Shown one piece after another: positions 1-9,961 of a stretch of DNA of 64,000 nt. Position 1 is the first letter of the stretch. Every line of letters starts with the position of its first letter. Position numbers and translations under genes: made by a program. This DNA comes from Actinomycetota bacterium (lineage in GTDB: Bacteria > Actinomycetota > UBA4738 > HRBIN12). The stretch covers positions 611,353-675,352 of the forward strand of contig BPGL01000001.1 in NCBI GenBank assembly GCA_026003015.1, given 5' to 3'. The notes under the pieces were generated by a model that had not been told where the DNA came from, did no database searches, and worked only from the letters and a program-made list of their open reading frames with translations.

Positions 1-828
1 GAGGGCTTCTCCACCGAGATCGTGCCGGCCGACCGCGACGGCCGCGTCGACCTCGACCGGTTCGCCGAGGCGGTCCGTCGCCCGGGGACGGTCCTGGCGA
101 GCCTGCAGCACGCGAACCACGAGATCGGGACGATCCAACAGGTCGCGGAGGCCGCGCGGGTCGCCCACGAGGCCGGGGTGGCGTTCCACACCGACGCCGG
201 GCAGACGGTCGGCCGCCTCCCGGTCCGCGTCGACGATCTGGAGGTCGACCTGCTCTCGCTCTCAGGGCACAAGCTCGGAGGGCCGGCCGGCTCCGGAGCG
301 CTGTACGTCCGACGGGGCGTGGAGGTCGCCGCCTGGCCCTGCGGGGACGAGCGAGAGCGTCGTCGGCGCGCCGGCATGGAGAACGGTCCGGCGATCGTCG
401 CGATGGCCGCCGCGTTGCGGGCGGCGATCGGGACGATGGCCGACGAGGCCGCCCGCCTGTGGGCGATCACCGCCGAGCTCCGCGGCGCGATCGAGGCGAT
501 CGAGGGCGCGCGGGTCTTCGGCCACCCGACGCAGCGGGTTCCTCACCTCGTCGGCTTCTCGATCGCCGGGATCGACCCGGTGACCCTGGCCATCTCGCTC
601 GACGACCGGGGTTTCCAGATCGGCTCCGGCTCCCCCTGCACGGGGCGGCCCGAGGATCCCTCCCCGGTGCTCGAACGGATCGGGCACCCGGGGACACCGG
701 GCTTCCGCGTCGGGCTGGGACCGACGACGACCGAGGCCGAGGTGCGGGCCTTCGCCGGGGAGCTCGCCGCGCTCGTGGCGGACCTGCGGCGCGTGGACGG
801 CGAACCGGCGGCCGGCGACGGCGCCTAG
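1..828 (+). CDS. Cysteine desulfurase (NifS/IscS type), 5' end outside window
   Basis: The gene is open from the first base and ends at TAG 826-828; only the C-terminal ~275 residues are present. It is a fold-type I PLP enzyme that takes sulfur from cysteine for Fe-S clusters or tRNA thiolation. The PLP lysine is in [12 protein letters not shown] and the persulfide cysteine in GSGSPCTG, followed by a PSPVL segment typical of the class I (NifS/IscS) rather than the SufS group. A separate SufS is encoded at 19893-21143, so the genome has two desulfurases. The stop codon lies inside the CCTAGG that now flanks the IS island; before insertion it would have overlapped the korB stop. It is intact despite the insertion. 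Which physiological partner it serves cannot be told from this fragment. Confidence 0.9.
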   Translation, partial: EGFSTEIVPADRDGRVDLDRFAEAVRRPGTVLASLQHANHEIGTIQQVAEAARVAHEAGVAFHTDAGQTVGRLPVRVDDLEVDLLSLSGHKLGGPAGSGALYVRRGVEVAAWPCGDERERRRRAGMENGPAIVAMAAALRAAIGTMADEAARLWAITAELRGAIEAIEGARVFGHPTQRVPHLVGFSIAGIDPVTLAISLDDRGFQIGSGSPCTGRPEDPSPVLERIGHPGTPGFRVGLGPTTTEAEVRAFAGELAALVADLRRVDGEPAAGDGA

Positions 829-829
829 G
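824..829. repeat. Outer target-site duplication CCTAGG (left)
   Basis: CCTAGG immediately precedes the left end (TGTTCT) of the truncated IS481 copy. The same hexamer follows the right end of the complete copy at 6497-6502. It also contains the desulfurase stop codon. Confidence 0.8.
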
Positions 830-1451
830 TGTTCTGCTCGATGAGGTTGGTGACACGACAGGCGGGGCGTTGACCTAGGAGAGCCTCCCCGCGTCCGAAG
901 ATGTGTGGCGTCAGAACCGCACCCGGACGAGAAGGAGGCTCTCGTGGTCCACAGTAACGCCCCGCTCACCCCCGAGGGACGTCGGCGCCTGTGCGAGCGC
1001 GTCGATGGAGGTCGCCCGATCTCCCACGTGGCGGCGCAGGCGGGCATCGCCCGCCAAACGCTCGGCCGCTGGTACGCGCGCTGGGTCAGCGAGGGCTACG
1101 ACGGGCTCCTGGACCGCTCCAGCCGCCCGCTGCGCTGCCCGAGCCGGACCCCGGCCCACATCGAGGACCGGTCGAGGCGCTTCGCCGCGAGCTCAAGGTT
1201 CGGCCCGGTCCAGCTCGCTGCCCGGCTCGCCGAGGAGGGGATCTGCCTTGCGGTCTGCACCGTCTGGCGGATCCTGGTGCGCCGCGGGATCTCGAGGCTT
1301 CGCGACCTGGACATCTCGGGTGCGGACCTGCGCGAGCCGGGGGTGCGCTACGAGTGGGCCAGGCCCGGGGACATGGTCCACGTCGACGTCAAGAAGCTCG
1401 GGCGCATCCCCGCAGGCGGCGGCCACCGCATCCACGGGCGGGCCTCCGGAC
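830..1451 (+). mobile_element. IS481-family element, left copy, truncated
   Basis: The copy keeps the left inverted repeat (830-856, ending GAGGTTGGTGACAC) and the first 622 bp. As far as I can compare by eye this stretch is identical to 5377-5998 of the complete copy. It stops abruptly at the IS3 inverted repeat that begins at 1452. The missing right part is not found elsewhere in the island, so it was lost, not just displaced. Confidence 0.85.
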
Positions 1452-1483
1452 TGGAGTTACCCCGCTTCGGTGGACACCGATAG
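944..1483 (+). pseudogene. Truncated IS481 transposase
   Basis: The GTG start at 944 follows the Shine-Dalgarno-like GAAGGAGG, exactly as in the intact copy at 5491. The N-terminal helix-turn-helix and the first catalytic Asp (HVDVKK) are present. The reading frame then runs into the IS3 end at 1452, picks up a few foreign residues and stops at 1481-1483. The second Asp and the Glu of the DDE triad are missing, so it cannot be an active transposase. It could still make a DNA-binding fragment that competes for the inverted repeats, but nothing here shows that. Confidence 0.85.
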
Positions 1484-1517
1484 GCTTGGGGCCACGGCCC
1501 CGGGAAGGAGTCCACGC

Positions 1518-1964
1518 CTGCGAGGGAGAACCCATCCGCCGTATCCGGCCGAGTTCCGGGCCGAAGCGGTCCGTCTCGTGCGCGCCGGCGGCTCGATCTC
1601 CGGGGTCGCCCGGGATCTCGGCTGCTCGAGCGAGGCGCTCCGCACCTGGGTGCGGCAGGCCGAGATCGATGAGGGCCGCCGCGAGGGGCTTTCCACCGAG
1701 GAGCGTGAGGAGCTCACGCGGCTCCGCCGACGGAACCGCGTCCTCGAGCAGGAGCGGGAGATCCTGGTAAAAGCGGCCGCCTTCTTCGCTCGGGAGACCA
1801 GCCGGACCCCGCAAGCGTGTTCCGGTTCGTGGAGCGGGAGAGGGCGAACTACCCGGTGGCCACGGCCTGCCGCGTGCTGGGGGTCTCCACCAGCGGGTAC
1901 TACGCGTGGCGGCGCCGGCTGGCCTCACCGAGGTCGCTTGCCGATGCGGTGCTCACCGAGATGA
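1518..1964 (+). CDS. IS3 transposase OrfA (start uncertain)
   Basis: The frame encodes an IS3 OrfA-type helix-turn-helix ([14 protein letters not shown], then [21 protein letters not shown]) followed by a charged coil ([19 protein letters not shown]). No ATG, GTG or TTG suits the N-terminus; a CTG at 1518 lies 7-8 nt after a GGAAGGAG motif and is my tentative start. IS3 elements make the full transposase by a -1 frameshift from OrfA to OrfB, and the OrfB frame here is indeed -1. The reading frame stays open to 1964, past the usual OrfA end, so the true stop is not evident. The element shows other decay (see OrfB). Confidence 0.6.
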   Translation: MRGRTHPPYPAEFRAEAVRLVRAGGSISGVARDLGCSSEALRTWVRQAEIDEGRREGLSTEEREELTRLRRRNRVLEQEREILVKAAAFFARETSRTPQACSGSWSGRGRTTRWPRPAACWGSPPAGTTRGGAGWPHRGRLPMRCSPR

Positions 1965-2694
1965 CCAGGACGATCCACCGCGAGAGCCGCGGGACCTATG
2001 GGGCGCCGAGGATCCGGGCCGAGCTGCGCCATGACTACGGGGTCTCCTGCTCCCAGAAACGGGTGGCCCGCCTCATGCGGCGGGCCGGCATCCAGGGCTG
2101 CTCCCGGCGGCGACGGGCCGCACGACCCGCCCGGAGAAGGCCGCCGCCCCCGCCCCGGACCTGCTCGAGCGGGACTTCGGCGCGGCCTGCCCCGACCAGA
2201 AGTGGGTCGCGGAGGCCACCTACGTCCCGACCTGGGCCGGGTTCCTCTACCTGGCGGTGGTCCTGGACTGCTTCTCCCGCCGGGTGGTCGGCTGGTGCAT
2301 GCGGGAGGATCTGTCCACGCGGCTCGTCCTGGACGCCCTGGAGATGGCGATCGCGAACCGCCGCCCCGGCGCGGGGCTGATCTTCCACTCGGACAGGGGG
2401 TGTCGGTACACGAGCTACGTGTTCGGCCGCCGGTGCAAGGAGGCCGGCATCCTCCCCTCCATGGGGTCGGTCGGAGACGCGTTGGACAACGCCGTGGCGG
2501 AGAGCTTCTTCGCCACGCTCGAGTGCGAGCTGATCGGCCGGAGCACGTTCCGCAACCGGAGGAAGGCCCGGATGGCCGTGTTCGAGTACATCGAGGCCTT
2601 CTACAACCCCCGCCGGCGCCACTCCTCGATCGGCATGCTGTCGCCGGCGGAGTTCGAAAGGAGGTGGGCTCAAGACCAGACCGACGTCGCGTAG
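1817..2694 (+). pseudogene. IS3 transposase OrfB, frameshifted and active-site variant
   Basis: The first part ([20 protein letters not shown]...) is the HTH_21 segment. The rve integrase core (AVVLDCFSRRVVGW, FHSDRGCRYTS, NAVAESFFATLECEL) is in another frame after a shift near 2095-2110. The first catalytic position reads WVAEATYV where IS3 enzymes have WVADITY, so the first Asp is replaced by Glu. The second Asp and the Glu are in place. With both a frameshift and a changed active site, this copy is very probably dead. Unlike the frameshifts in housekeeping genes here, this one is not resolved by removing a single G or C. Confidence 0.75.
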
Positions 2695-2727
2695 AGTTCA
2701 ACCGTCCACGAAAGCGGGGGAACTCCA

Positions 2728-3275
2728 ACCCCTTCCACGTCGTGCGCTGGGCCACCGACGCCCTGGACGATGTCCGGCGCCAGACCTGGAACGCGGCGCG
2801 CTGCTCCGGCCAAGTCCGGCACGCCCGGCAGCTCAAGCGGGCCCGCTACGCGCTGTGGAAGGCACCGGAGAACCTCACGGCCCGCCAGCGGGGCCACCTC
2901 GCACAGATCCAGCGCACCAACCGCACCCTCTACCGCGCCTACCTGCTGGCCGAGCAGCTGCGCGAGGTCTTCCGCCACCGCGGCCGCCCGGCCCTCCTGC
3001 TCCTGCAGGCGTGGCTCTCCTGGGCCAGGCGGTGCCGCACCCCCTCGTTCATCGAGCTCGCCCGCCGCATCGCGAAGCACCGGGGACAGATCGAGGCCAC
3101 GCTCATCCACGGCCTGTCCAACGCGCTCGTCGGATCGGTCGACACACGCATCCGGCTGCTTACCCGTCTCGCCTTCGGCTTCCGCAGCCCGGAAGCCCTC
3201 ATCGGGCTCGCGATGCTCAAGCTCGGCGGGTACTGCCCACCGCTGCCCGGGCGGGCGTCACTCACCCACGGATGA
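2728..3275 (+). pseudogene. ISL3 transposase, C-terminal fragment
   Basis: The fragment opens at the family motif PFHVVRWATDALD and runs through the DDE_Tnp_ISL3 core to GFRSPEALIGLAMLKLGG and a TGA stop at 3273-3275. The N-terminal zinc-binding and DNA-binding parts are absent. The catalytic Glu expected near NALVE is Gly here (NALVGSVDTRIRLLTR), a single-base change from GAG or GAA to GGA. The remnant was therefore probably inactive even before, or has decayed since truncation. Confidence 0.75.
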
Positions 3276-3287
3276 AGCAGAGGAGCC
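2728..3287 (+). mobile_element. ISL3-family remnant (right half)
   Basis: Only the C-terminal part of the transposase gene and the right end (CACCCACGGATGAAG...GAGCC) are left. The left half was removed at the IS3 junction at 2727/2728. The right boundary near 3287 is approximate because no partner repeat is available for comparison. Confidence 0.7.
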
Positions 3288-3364
3288 GGATTCCTCGCGG
3301 GTCGGATTCCGGGGGTTCGAGGGGCTCGGCCGGTTCATCCTGCGACGAGAGCACCTTCTGGGGA
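3288..3364. other. Non-coding spacer between ISL3 end and cargo gene
   Basis: I recognise no repeat, terminator or gene here. It is the stretch between the ISL3 right end and the stop codon of the cargo gene and may be unique donor DNA. Confidence 0.4.
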
Positions 3365-3889
3365 TCAACCCGCGGACCACATCTCGATGACGACCGTGAA
3401 GCGGCGTCCGCGGACGTGGAAATGGGCATCTCCCGAGTCGCGGCGTGGGAGCACCAAGAGCCGGAACTCGTAGACCGTCCCCGAAGCCGGGACGTCCCTG
3501 GCGATCCAGCTCAAGGTCGAAGTGGTGAGCGCTCCCGAGGAGTCAAGTGTGAAGTCCCCCGGCCTCATGTCGACGGCCGGTGAGCCGACGGGCTTGAGGC
3601 GCATCCGGACGACACCGAAGTCGCCTGGGGTCGTTTGGTAGTCCATCGTCACGGTGACGACGACGTCCACGCTCGTCTCCGAAGATGGGCTGGTGACCGA
3701 GATCGCCTCGAACGGGGAGGGTCCTCCCTGACAGGCGTCACCGTGGCAACCGAAGTGCCACGCATCCACGACTGCCCTCTCGACTCGGACCACACCGGTC
3801 GTCTCCGTGGTCGTGGAACCCGCTATCGCAACAGAGAAGCCGAGCGCGGTCACTAGCGCCAGCGCAGCGGCGAGGCTCACACGTCTCAT
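3365..3889 (-). CDS. Secreted protein of unknown function (island cargo)
   Basis: The product has 174 residues. ATG at 3889 is preceded by AGGAGG at a 7-nt spacing, so the start is firm. The N-terminus (MRRVSLAAALALVTALGFSVAIAGS) is a signal peptide with cleavage near AIAGS. The mature part is a beta-rich, Thr/Val-rich domain with one Cys pair (HFGCHGDACQGG). I recognise no family. It is the only non-transposition gene between the two IS481 copies, and its codon use is visibly less GC-skewed than the core genes, which supports acquisition with the island. A role in surface or extracellular interaction is possible, but nothing shows it. Confidence 0.7.
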   Translation of the reverse strand: MRRVSLAAALALVTALGFSVAIAGSTTTETTGVVRVERAVVDAWHFGCHGDACQGGPSPFEAISVTSPSSETSVDVVVTVTMDYQTTPGDFGVVRMRLKPVGSPAVDMRPGDFTLDSSGALTTSTLSWIARDVPASGTVYEFRLLVLPRRDSGDAHFHVRGRRFTVVIEMWSAG

Positions 3890-5310
<1,421 letters not shown>

Positions 5311-5370
5311 GGCTCCATCCTCCACTCACAGGTCGGAGCCTCCAAGCAACCCGGGGCGGTTCACCCATCG

Positions 5371-5376
5371 CCTAGG
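5371..5376. repeat. Internal CCTAGG in front of the complete IS481 copy
   Basis: The same hexamer precedes the complete IS481 copy inside the island. If the island moved as a composite, this is the donor-site duplication of the right-hand IS481 insertion. Confidence 0.6.
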
Positions 5377-6496
5377 TGTTCTGCTCGATGAGGTTGGTGA
5401 CACGACAGGCGGGGCGTTGACCTAGGAGAGCCTCCCCGCGTCCGAAGATGTGTGGCGTCAGAACCGCACCCGGACGAGAAGGAGGCTCTCGTGGTCCACA
5501 GTAACGCCCCGCTCACCCCCGAGGGACGTCGGCGCCTGTGCGAGCGCGTCGATGGAGGTCGCCCGATCTCCCACGTGGCGGCGCAGGCGGGCATCGCCCG
5601 CCAAACGCTCGGCCGCTGGTACGCGCGCTGGGTCAGCGAGGGCTACGACGGGCTCCTGGACCGCTCCAGCCGCCCGCTGCGCTGCCCGAGCCGGACCCCG
5701 GCCCACATCGAGGACCGGTCGAGGCGCTTCGCCGCGAGCTCAAGGTTCGGCCCGGTCCAGCTCGCTGCCCGGCTCGCCGAGGAGGGGATCTGCCTTGCGG
5801 TCTGCACCGTCTGGCGGATCCTGGTGCGCCGCGGGATCTCGAGGCTTCGCGACCTGGACATCTCGGGTGCGGACCTGCGCGAGCCGGGGGTGCGCTACGA
5901 GTGGGCCAGGCCCGGGGACATGGTCCACGTCGACGTCAAGAAGCTCGGGCGCATCCCCGCAGGCGGCGGCCACCGCATCCACGGGCGGGCCTCCGGACAG
6001 CACCGGGCGGCCCAGCGGGCCAAGGGCAGGGGGGCCAAGGCTGGCTACATCTTCGTCCACACCGCGATCGACGATCACTCGCGCCTTGCTTACTCCGAGG
6101 AGCTCGGTGACGAGCGCGGAGCCACCGCGGCGGCGTTTTGGGCCCGGGCGGTGAAGTTCTTCCGCCGCCATGGGATCGGCAGGATCCGCCGGGTGCTCAC
6201 CGACAACGGCTCGTGCTACCGCTCGGCGGCCTTCGCCGCGGCCCTGCTGGCCACCCGCACCCGCCACAAGCGCACTCGGCCCTACCAGCCCCAGACCAAC
6301 GGCAAGGTCGAGCGCTTCCACCGCACCCTGGCCAGGGAGTGGGCCTACGTCCGGGCCTGGGACAGCAACGAGCACCGAGGCTCGGCCTTGCGTGCGTTCC
6401 TCGAGCGCTACAACTATCGTCGACCCCATACGGCGCTGGGAGGCAAACCCCCGATCAGCCGCTGCCCGGGTGTCACCAACCTCGCGGCATAGAACA
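5377..6496 (+). mobile_element. IS481-family element, complete copy (1120 bp)
   Basis: Inverted repeats lie at 5377-5403 and 6470-6496, sharing TGTTCT at the tip and GAGGTTGGTGACAC inside. CCTAGG flanks both sides. The transposase is intact, and its first 622 bp match the left copy with no difference I can see, so both copies are recent. The element also contains a CCTAGG near its left end, about 43 bp in. Confidence 0.9.
5491..6492 (+). CDS. IS481 transposase, intact
   Basis: The product has 333 residues. The GTG start at 5491 follows GAAGGAGG at about 5 nt; the frame is open upstream to an ATG at 5452, but that would have no ribosome-binding site. The protein has an N-terminal helix-turn-helix ([23 protein letters not shown]) and an rve core with Asp148 (HVDVKK), Asp238 (VLTDNGS) and Glu274 (NGKVERFHRTL), a DD35E spacing. 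The stop TAG lies inside the right inverted repeat. All catalytic residues are present, so this copy is likely to be active and could mobilise the whole island through the left copy's outer end. Confidence 0.9.
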   Translation: MVHSNAPLTPEGRRRLCERVDGGRPISHVAAQAGIARQTLGRWYARWVSEGYDGLLDRSSRPLRCPSRTPAHIEDRSRRFAASSRFGPVQLAARLAEEGICLAVCTVWRILVRRGISRLRDLDISGADLREPGVRYEWARPGDMVHVDVKKLGRIPAGGGHRIHGRASGQHRAAQRAKGRGAKAGYIFVHTAIDDHSRLAYSEELGDERGATAAAFWARAVKFFRRHGIGRIRRVLTDNGSCYRSAAFAAALLATRTRHKRTRPYQPQTNGKVERFHRTLAREWAYVRAWDSNEHRGSALRAFLERYNYRRPHTALGGKPPISRCPGVTNLAA

Positions 6497-6502
6497 CCTA
6501 GG
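6497..6502. repeat. Outer target-site duplication CCTAGG (right)
   Basis: This hexamer follows the right IS481 end and contains the korB stop codon on the minus strand (CTA 6498-6500). It pairs with 824-829. Confidence 0.8.
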
Positions 6503-7535
6503 CCACGGTCCAGGTGTCGCCCCCGTGCAGCAGCGCTCGGAGGTCCCCCTTGCCCAGTCGCTCCTCGGCCCGCCGGAGCTGATCGCGCACCGCCTCGCCG
6601 TACACGGGGCGCTCGAACTTGCGGAACACCCCGATGCAGGTGGGCTCGGTGGGTCCCGAGGACAGGTGCGCCAGGGAGAAGGGCAGGGACGGGCGGCCGT
6701 CGACGTCGTGGACGATGATCTGCTCGGGGTCGACCTCGTCGGTGTTGGCGATCGTCGGTCGTCCGTTGTCGCCGACGATCACGCAACGACGCCCCTCGTC
6801 GAAGACGATCGGCTCGCCATCGACGAGCCGGATCTGGTTGTGGACCCCCTGGGACTTCTCCCGTAGCAGATCGAAGGCCCCGTCGTTGAAGACGTTGCAG
6901 TTCTGGTAGATCTCGACGAAGGCCGTGCCGCGGTGGGCGGCCGCCTCCCGAAGCACGCCCGTCAGGTGCTGGCGGTCGTTGTCGATCGTTCGCGCTACGA
7001 AGGTCGCCTCGGCGCCGAGCGCGAGCGCGACGGGGTTGAACGGGTGATCGACCGAACCGAAGGGGGTCGACTTCGTGACCTTCCCCTCCTCCGAGGTCGG
7101 CGAGTACTGGCCCTTCGTCAGCCCGTAGATCTGGTTGTTGAACAGCAGGATCCGCATGTTCACGTTGCGCCGCAGGGCGTGGATCAGGTGGTTGCCCCCG
7201 ATCGACAGCGCGTCGCCGTCGCCGGTAACCACCCACACCGACAGATCCGGGTTCGCCACGGCGATCCCCGTGGCCAGAGCCGGCGCCCGCCCGTGGATCC
7301 CGTGGAACCCGTAGGTGTCCATGTAGTACGTGAACCGGCCGCTGCATCCGATCCCGGAGACGAAGACGGTCCGATGTGGCTCCACGCCGAGCTCGGGCAT
7401 GAAGCTCTGGACGGCGGCCAGGATCGCGTAGTCGCCGCAGCCCGGGCACCAGCGCACCTCCTGATCGGAGGTGAAGTCCCGCTTCGTCAGGGTTGCCACG
7501 CCGTCGCGGGTCGTCTCGGTCCGCGGCTCAGCCAT
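6498..7535 (-). CDS. korB: 2-oxoacid:ferredoxin oxidoreductase, beta subunit (KorB)
   Basis: The product has 345 residues and is the TPP- and Fe-S-binding subunit of a two-subunit oxidoreductase that oxidatively decarboxylates 2-oxoglutarate (or a related 2-oxoacid) to the acyl-CoA and reduces ferredoxin. Visible motifs are WCPGCGDYAI (cluster Cys pair), GIGCSGRF, the TPP motif GDGDALSIGGNH with NNQIYG, and a further Cys in YQNCNVFNDGAF. It overlaps korA by 8 nt (ATG at 7535, korA stop at 7528-7530), so the two are co-translated. It ends exactly at the IS island boundary and is intact. KorAB is common in Actinomycetota, where it can work beside or instead of 2-oxoglutarate dehydrogenase. Substrate preference is inferred. 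Confidence 0.9.
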   Translation of the reverse strand: MAEPRTETTRDGVATLTKRDFTSDQEVRWCPGCGDYAILAAVQSFMPELGVEPHRTVFVSGIGCSGRFTYYMDTYGFHGIHGRAPALATGIAVANPDLSVWVVTGDGDALSIGGNHLIHALRRNVNMRILLFNNQIYGLTKGQYSPTSEEGKVTKSTPFGSVDHPFNPVALALGAEATFVARTIDNDRQHLTGVLREAAAHRGTAFVEIYQNCNVFNDGAFDLLREKSQGVHNQIRLVDGEPIVFDEGRRCVIVGDNGRPTIANTDEVDPEQIIVHDVDGRPSLPFSLAHLSSGPTEPTCIGVFRKFERPVYGEAVRDQLRRAEERLGKGDLRALLHGGDTWTVA

Positions 7536-9368
7536 CGAGGATCCTCACGATCTCGCGCTCGAGCTCCTCGGCGAGGATCGGGAGCCCCTGCACCTTCGAG
7601 TAGGTCCGCGCGTCGACGAGGAAGCGCGCCCGCACGAGGAGCGCCAACTGGCCGAGGTTCATCTCGGGGATCAACACCGTCCGGTAGGCGCCGAGCACCT
7701 CGCCGAGGTTCAACGGGAACGGGTTCAACCACCGCAGGTGGGCGGTGGCGATCCGGTGTCCGGCCGCCCGCACCCGCTCGGCGGCGGCGCGGATCGTGCC
7801 GAGCGTCGAGCCCCATCCCAGGACGAGGAGGTCCGCGCCGCCGTCGGGATCGTCGACCTCCACCGGCGGCAGTTCCTCGGCGATCCCGGCGACCTTGTCC
7901 CGTCGCAGGCGCGTCATCCGCTCGTGGTTGTCGGGGTCGTAGCTGATGTTCCCCGTACCGTCCTCGCGTTCCAGCCCTCCGATGCGGTGCTCGAGCCCCG
8001 GCGTGCCCGGGATCGCCCACGGGCGGGCGAGGTGCTCGTTGCGCGCGTAGGGGAGGAAGCCCTCGCCGTTCGGACGGGCGAAGCCGGGATCGATCCTCGG
8101 CAGGGCATCGACGTCGGGCAGCCGCCAGGGCTCCGACGAGTTCTGCAGGAACGTGTCCGACAGCAGCACCACGGGCGTCCGGTAGCGGATCGCCACGCGC
8201 GCCGCCTCGAGGGCGACCTCGAAGCAGTCCGCCGGCGAGGCGGCCGCCACGATCGGCAGCGGCGACTCCCCGTGACGGCCGAACATCGCCAGGAGCAGAT
8301 CGCCCTGCTCCGTCTTCGTAGGCATCCCCGTCGAGGGCCCGGCCCGCATCACGTCGATCACGATCAACGGAAGCTCGACGATGGCCGCGAGGCCCAGCGT
8401 CTCGGCCTTGAGGTCCATCCCCGGACCGCTCGTCCCGGTGACCCCGAGCTGGCCCGCGAAGGCCGCGCCCAGGGCCATGTTGATCGCCGCGATCTCGTCC
8501 TCCGCCTGGATCGTGACGACGCCGAACTGCTTGTGGCGCGACAGCTCGTGCAGCAGCTCGGAGGCCGGCGTGATCGGGTAGCTCGCGTAGAACAAGGGAA
8601 GCCCGCTGCGCTCGCTGGCGGCGATGAGCCCCCAGGCGAGCGCCTGCGCCCCGGCGACGTTGCGGTACGTGCCCGGCGCCGCCGGTGCCGGACGAACGCG
8701 GTAGGCGTGGGCGAACAGCTCCGTCGTCTCGCCGAAGTGATAGCCGGCCTTGAACGCGGCCACGTTGGCCTCGTGCATCCGCGGTGCCCTCGTGGAACTT
8801 CCGGTCGAGCCAGTCGAGCGTCGTGTCGATCGGGCCGGCCGTACATCCAGCTCAACAAGCCCGAGGGCGAACATGTTCTTCGCCCGCTCGGCCTCCTTCT
8901 TGCCCAGCCCCACCTCTTCGGTGGCCCGCAAGGTCATCGAGGTCATCGGCACCCGATAGACCCGGTAGCCGGCGAGGGTGCCGTCGGTGAGTGGGATCGG
9001 TCGCGTAGCCCGACCTTCTCGAGGTTCCGTTGCGTGAAGGCGTCCTCGTTCACGATGATCGTTCCGCCACGGACGACCTTGTCGAGGTCCGCCTTCAGCG
9101 CGGCCGGGTTCATCGCCACGAGCACGTCGGCGTGGTCGCCGGGGGTCGTGATGTCCGTCGAGGCGAACTGGATCTGGAACGCCGACACGCCGTGGACCGT
9201 GCCGGCCGGCGCGCGGATCTCCGCCGGGAAATCCGGAAGGGTCGCGAGGTCGTTGCCGAGGACCGCCGTCGCGCTCGTGAAGCGGTCGCCGGTGAGCTGC
9301 ATCCCGTCCCCGGAATCCCCGGCGAACCGGACGACGACCCGCTCGCGTTCCTCGATCGTCTTTCGCAT
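7528..9368 (-). CDS. korA: 2-oxoacid:ferredoxin oxidoreductase, alpha/gamma fusion (KorA), frameshifts in this assembly
   Basis: The N-terminal gamma domain ([38 protein letters not shown]) and the alpha domain ([43 protein letters not shown]) are both clear, about 613 residues in all. The frame is broken near 8990 (one C missing in a C run) and at three places between 8780 and 8860 (one extra C or G each). Correcting them restores [32 protein letters not shown] and [14 protein letters not shown] without a gap. I take it as a working gene with base-call errors. A TAGGCT lies about 50 nt upstream of the ATG, and GAGGAGGT about 15 nt upstream is a distant ribosome-binding site, so this gene has a leader. 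Confidence 0.85.
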
Positions 9369-9457
9369 CGGGGGGCGGCCGCGACCTCCTCAGTAGGGCT
9401 CGGACGGCGCTTCCCCCCTAGCCTACTGCGTGCACCCCGTCTCGACGCCCGTCCGCC

Positions 9458-9961
9458 TCAACCCGCGTGGGAGCGCTCCACCTCCCGCAGGCGGCGGACG
9501 ATCCCGTCGAGGACCCGCAGGGCCGCGCGGGGCTCGGACCGCCAGAGGGCGAGGAGGGCGCGGCGGTACAGGCGCAGGACCCGCATCGGCGTCTCGGCGA
9601 CGACCGTGGCCGAGCGGGGACCGCCGTCGATCACCGAGAGCTCGCCGAAGAAGTCCCCGGGCACGACCTCCCCCACCCGCCGCCCGCCCCGAAGGACCCG
9701 CCCCTGGCCCTCGAGCACGACGAACAGGGTTTCCCCGAGCATGCCCTCCTCGACGATCCGCTCCCCCGGCGAGAAGGTGAGCTCGTCGGCCTCCCGCGCC
9801 ACGCGCTCCAGCCAGCGCGTCGGCAGGCCCGCGAACAGCGGAACGGCGCCGATCGCGGCCGCGCTGCGTCGGTGGCGCCGGCGCGGCGGCTGCTCGGGGA
9901 CGCGCGGGGGTGTGCGCCGCCCCCCTCTCGGCGGCGGGACGTACGCCTGGGGCTGGCTCAT
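9458..9961 (-). CDS. Cyclic-nucleotide-binding-domain protein
   Basis: The product has 167 residues. After a proline/arginine-rich N-terminus (about 35 residues) comes one cNMP-binding jelly roll (LFAGLPTRWLERVAREADELTFSPGERIVEEG, GQGRVLRGGRRVGEVVPGDFFGELSVIDGGPRSATVVAE). The phosphate-binding cassette GDFFGELSVIDGGPRSA is well kept. There is no C-terminal DNA-binding domain, so it is not a CRP-type regulator by itself; it may sense a nucleotide for a partner. TAGGCT lies 10 nt before the ATG, which suggests a leaderless mRNA. It is divergent from metH. Confidence 0.8.
   Translation of the reverse strand: MSQPQAYVPPPRGGRRTPPRVPEQPPRRRHRRSAAAIGAVPLFAGLPTRWLERVAREADELTFSPGERIVEEGMLGETLFVVLEGQGRVLRGGRRVGEVVPGDFFGELSVIDGGPRSATVVAETPMRVLRLYRRALLALWRSEPRAALRVLDGIVRRLREVERSHAG

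Larger units (their letters stand above)
1452..2727 (+). mobile_element. IS3-family element 1
   Basis: The terminal inverted repeats are imperfect: TGGAGTT(A/C)CCCCGCTT at 1452 and its complement ending at 2727. The interior encodes an IS3 OrfA (helix-turn-helix plus leucine-zipper-like coil) and OrfB (integrase core) in overlapping frames. The flanks do not match (GAC on the left, ACC on the right). There is therefore no target duplication, and the element forms a junction between IS481 on the left and ISL3 on the right. That is the expected product of an adjacent deletion or of recombination between two copies. Confidence 0.85.

Noticed and set aside
262..1047. Long open frames opposite to known genes throughout the window (for example 262-1047, 11718-13559, 40951-43959 and 58005-63011 on the minus strand)
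   Set aside because: High GC content leaves few stop codons. These frames lie antisense to genes with clear domains and have low-complexity Arg/Pro/Gly translations.
7528..9368. korA as a true pseudogene inactivated next to the IS island
   Set aside because: The shifts are single-base and restore conserved motifs, the same error type occurs in unrelated genes, and korB is intact and co-translated.
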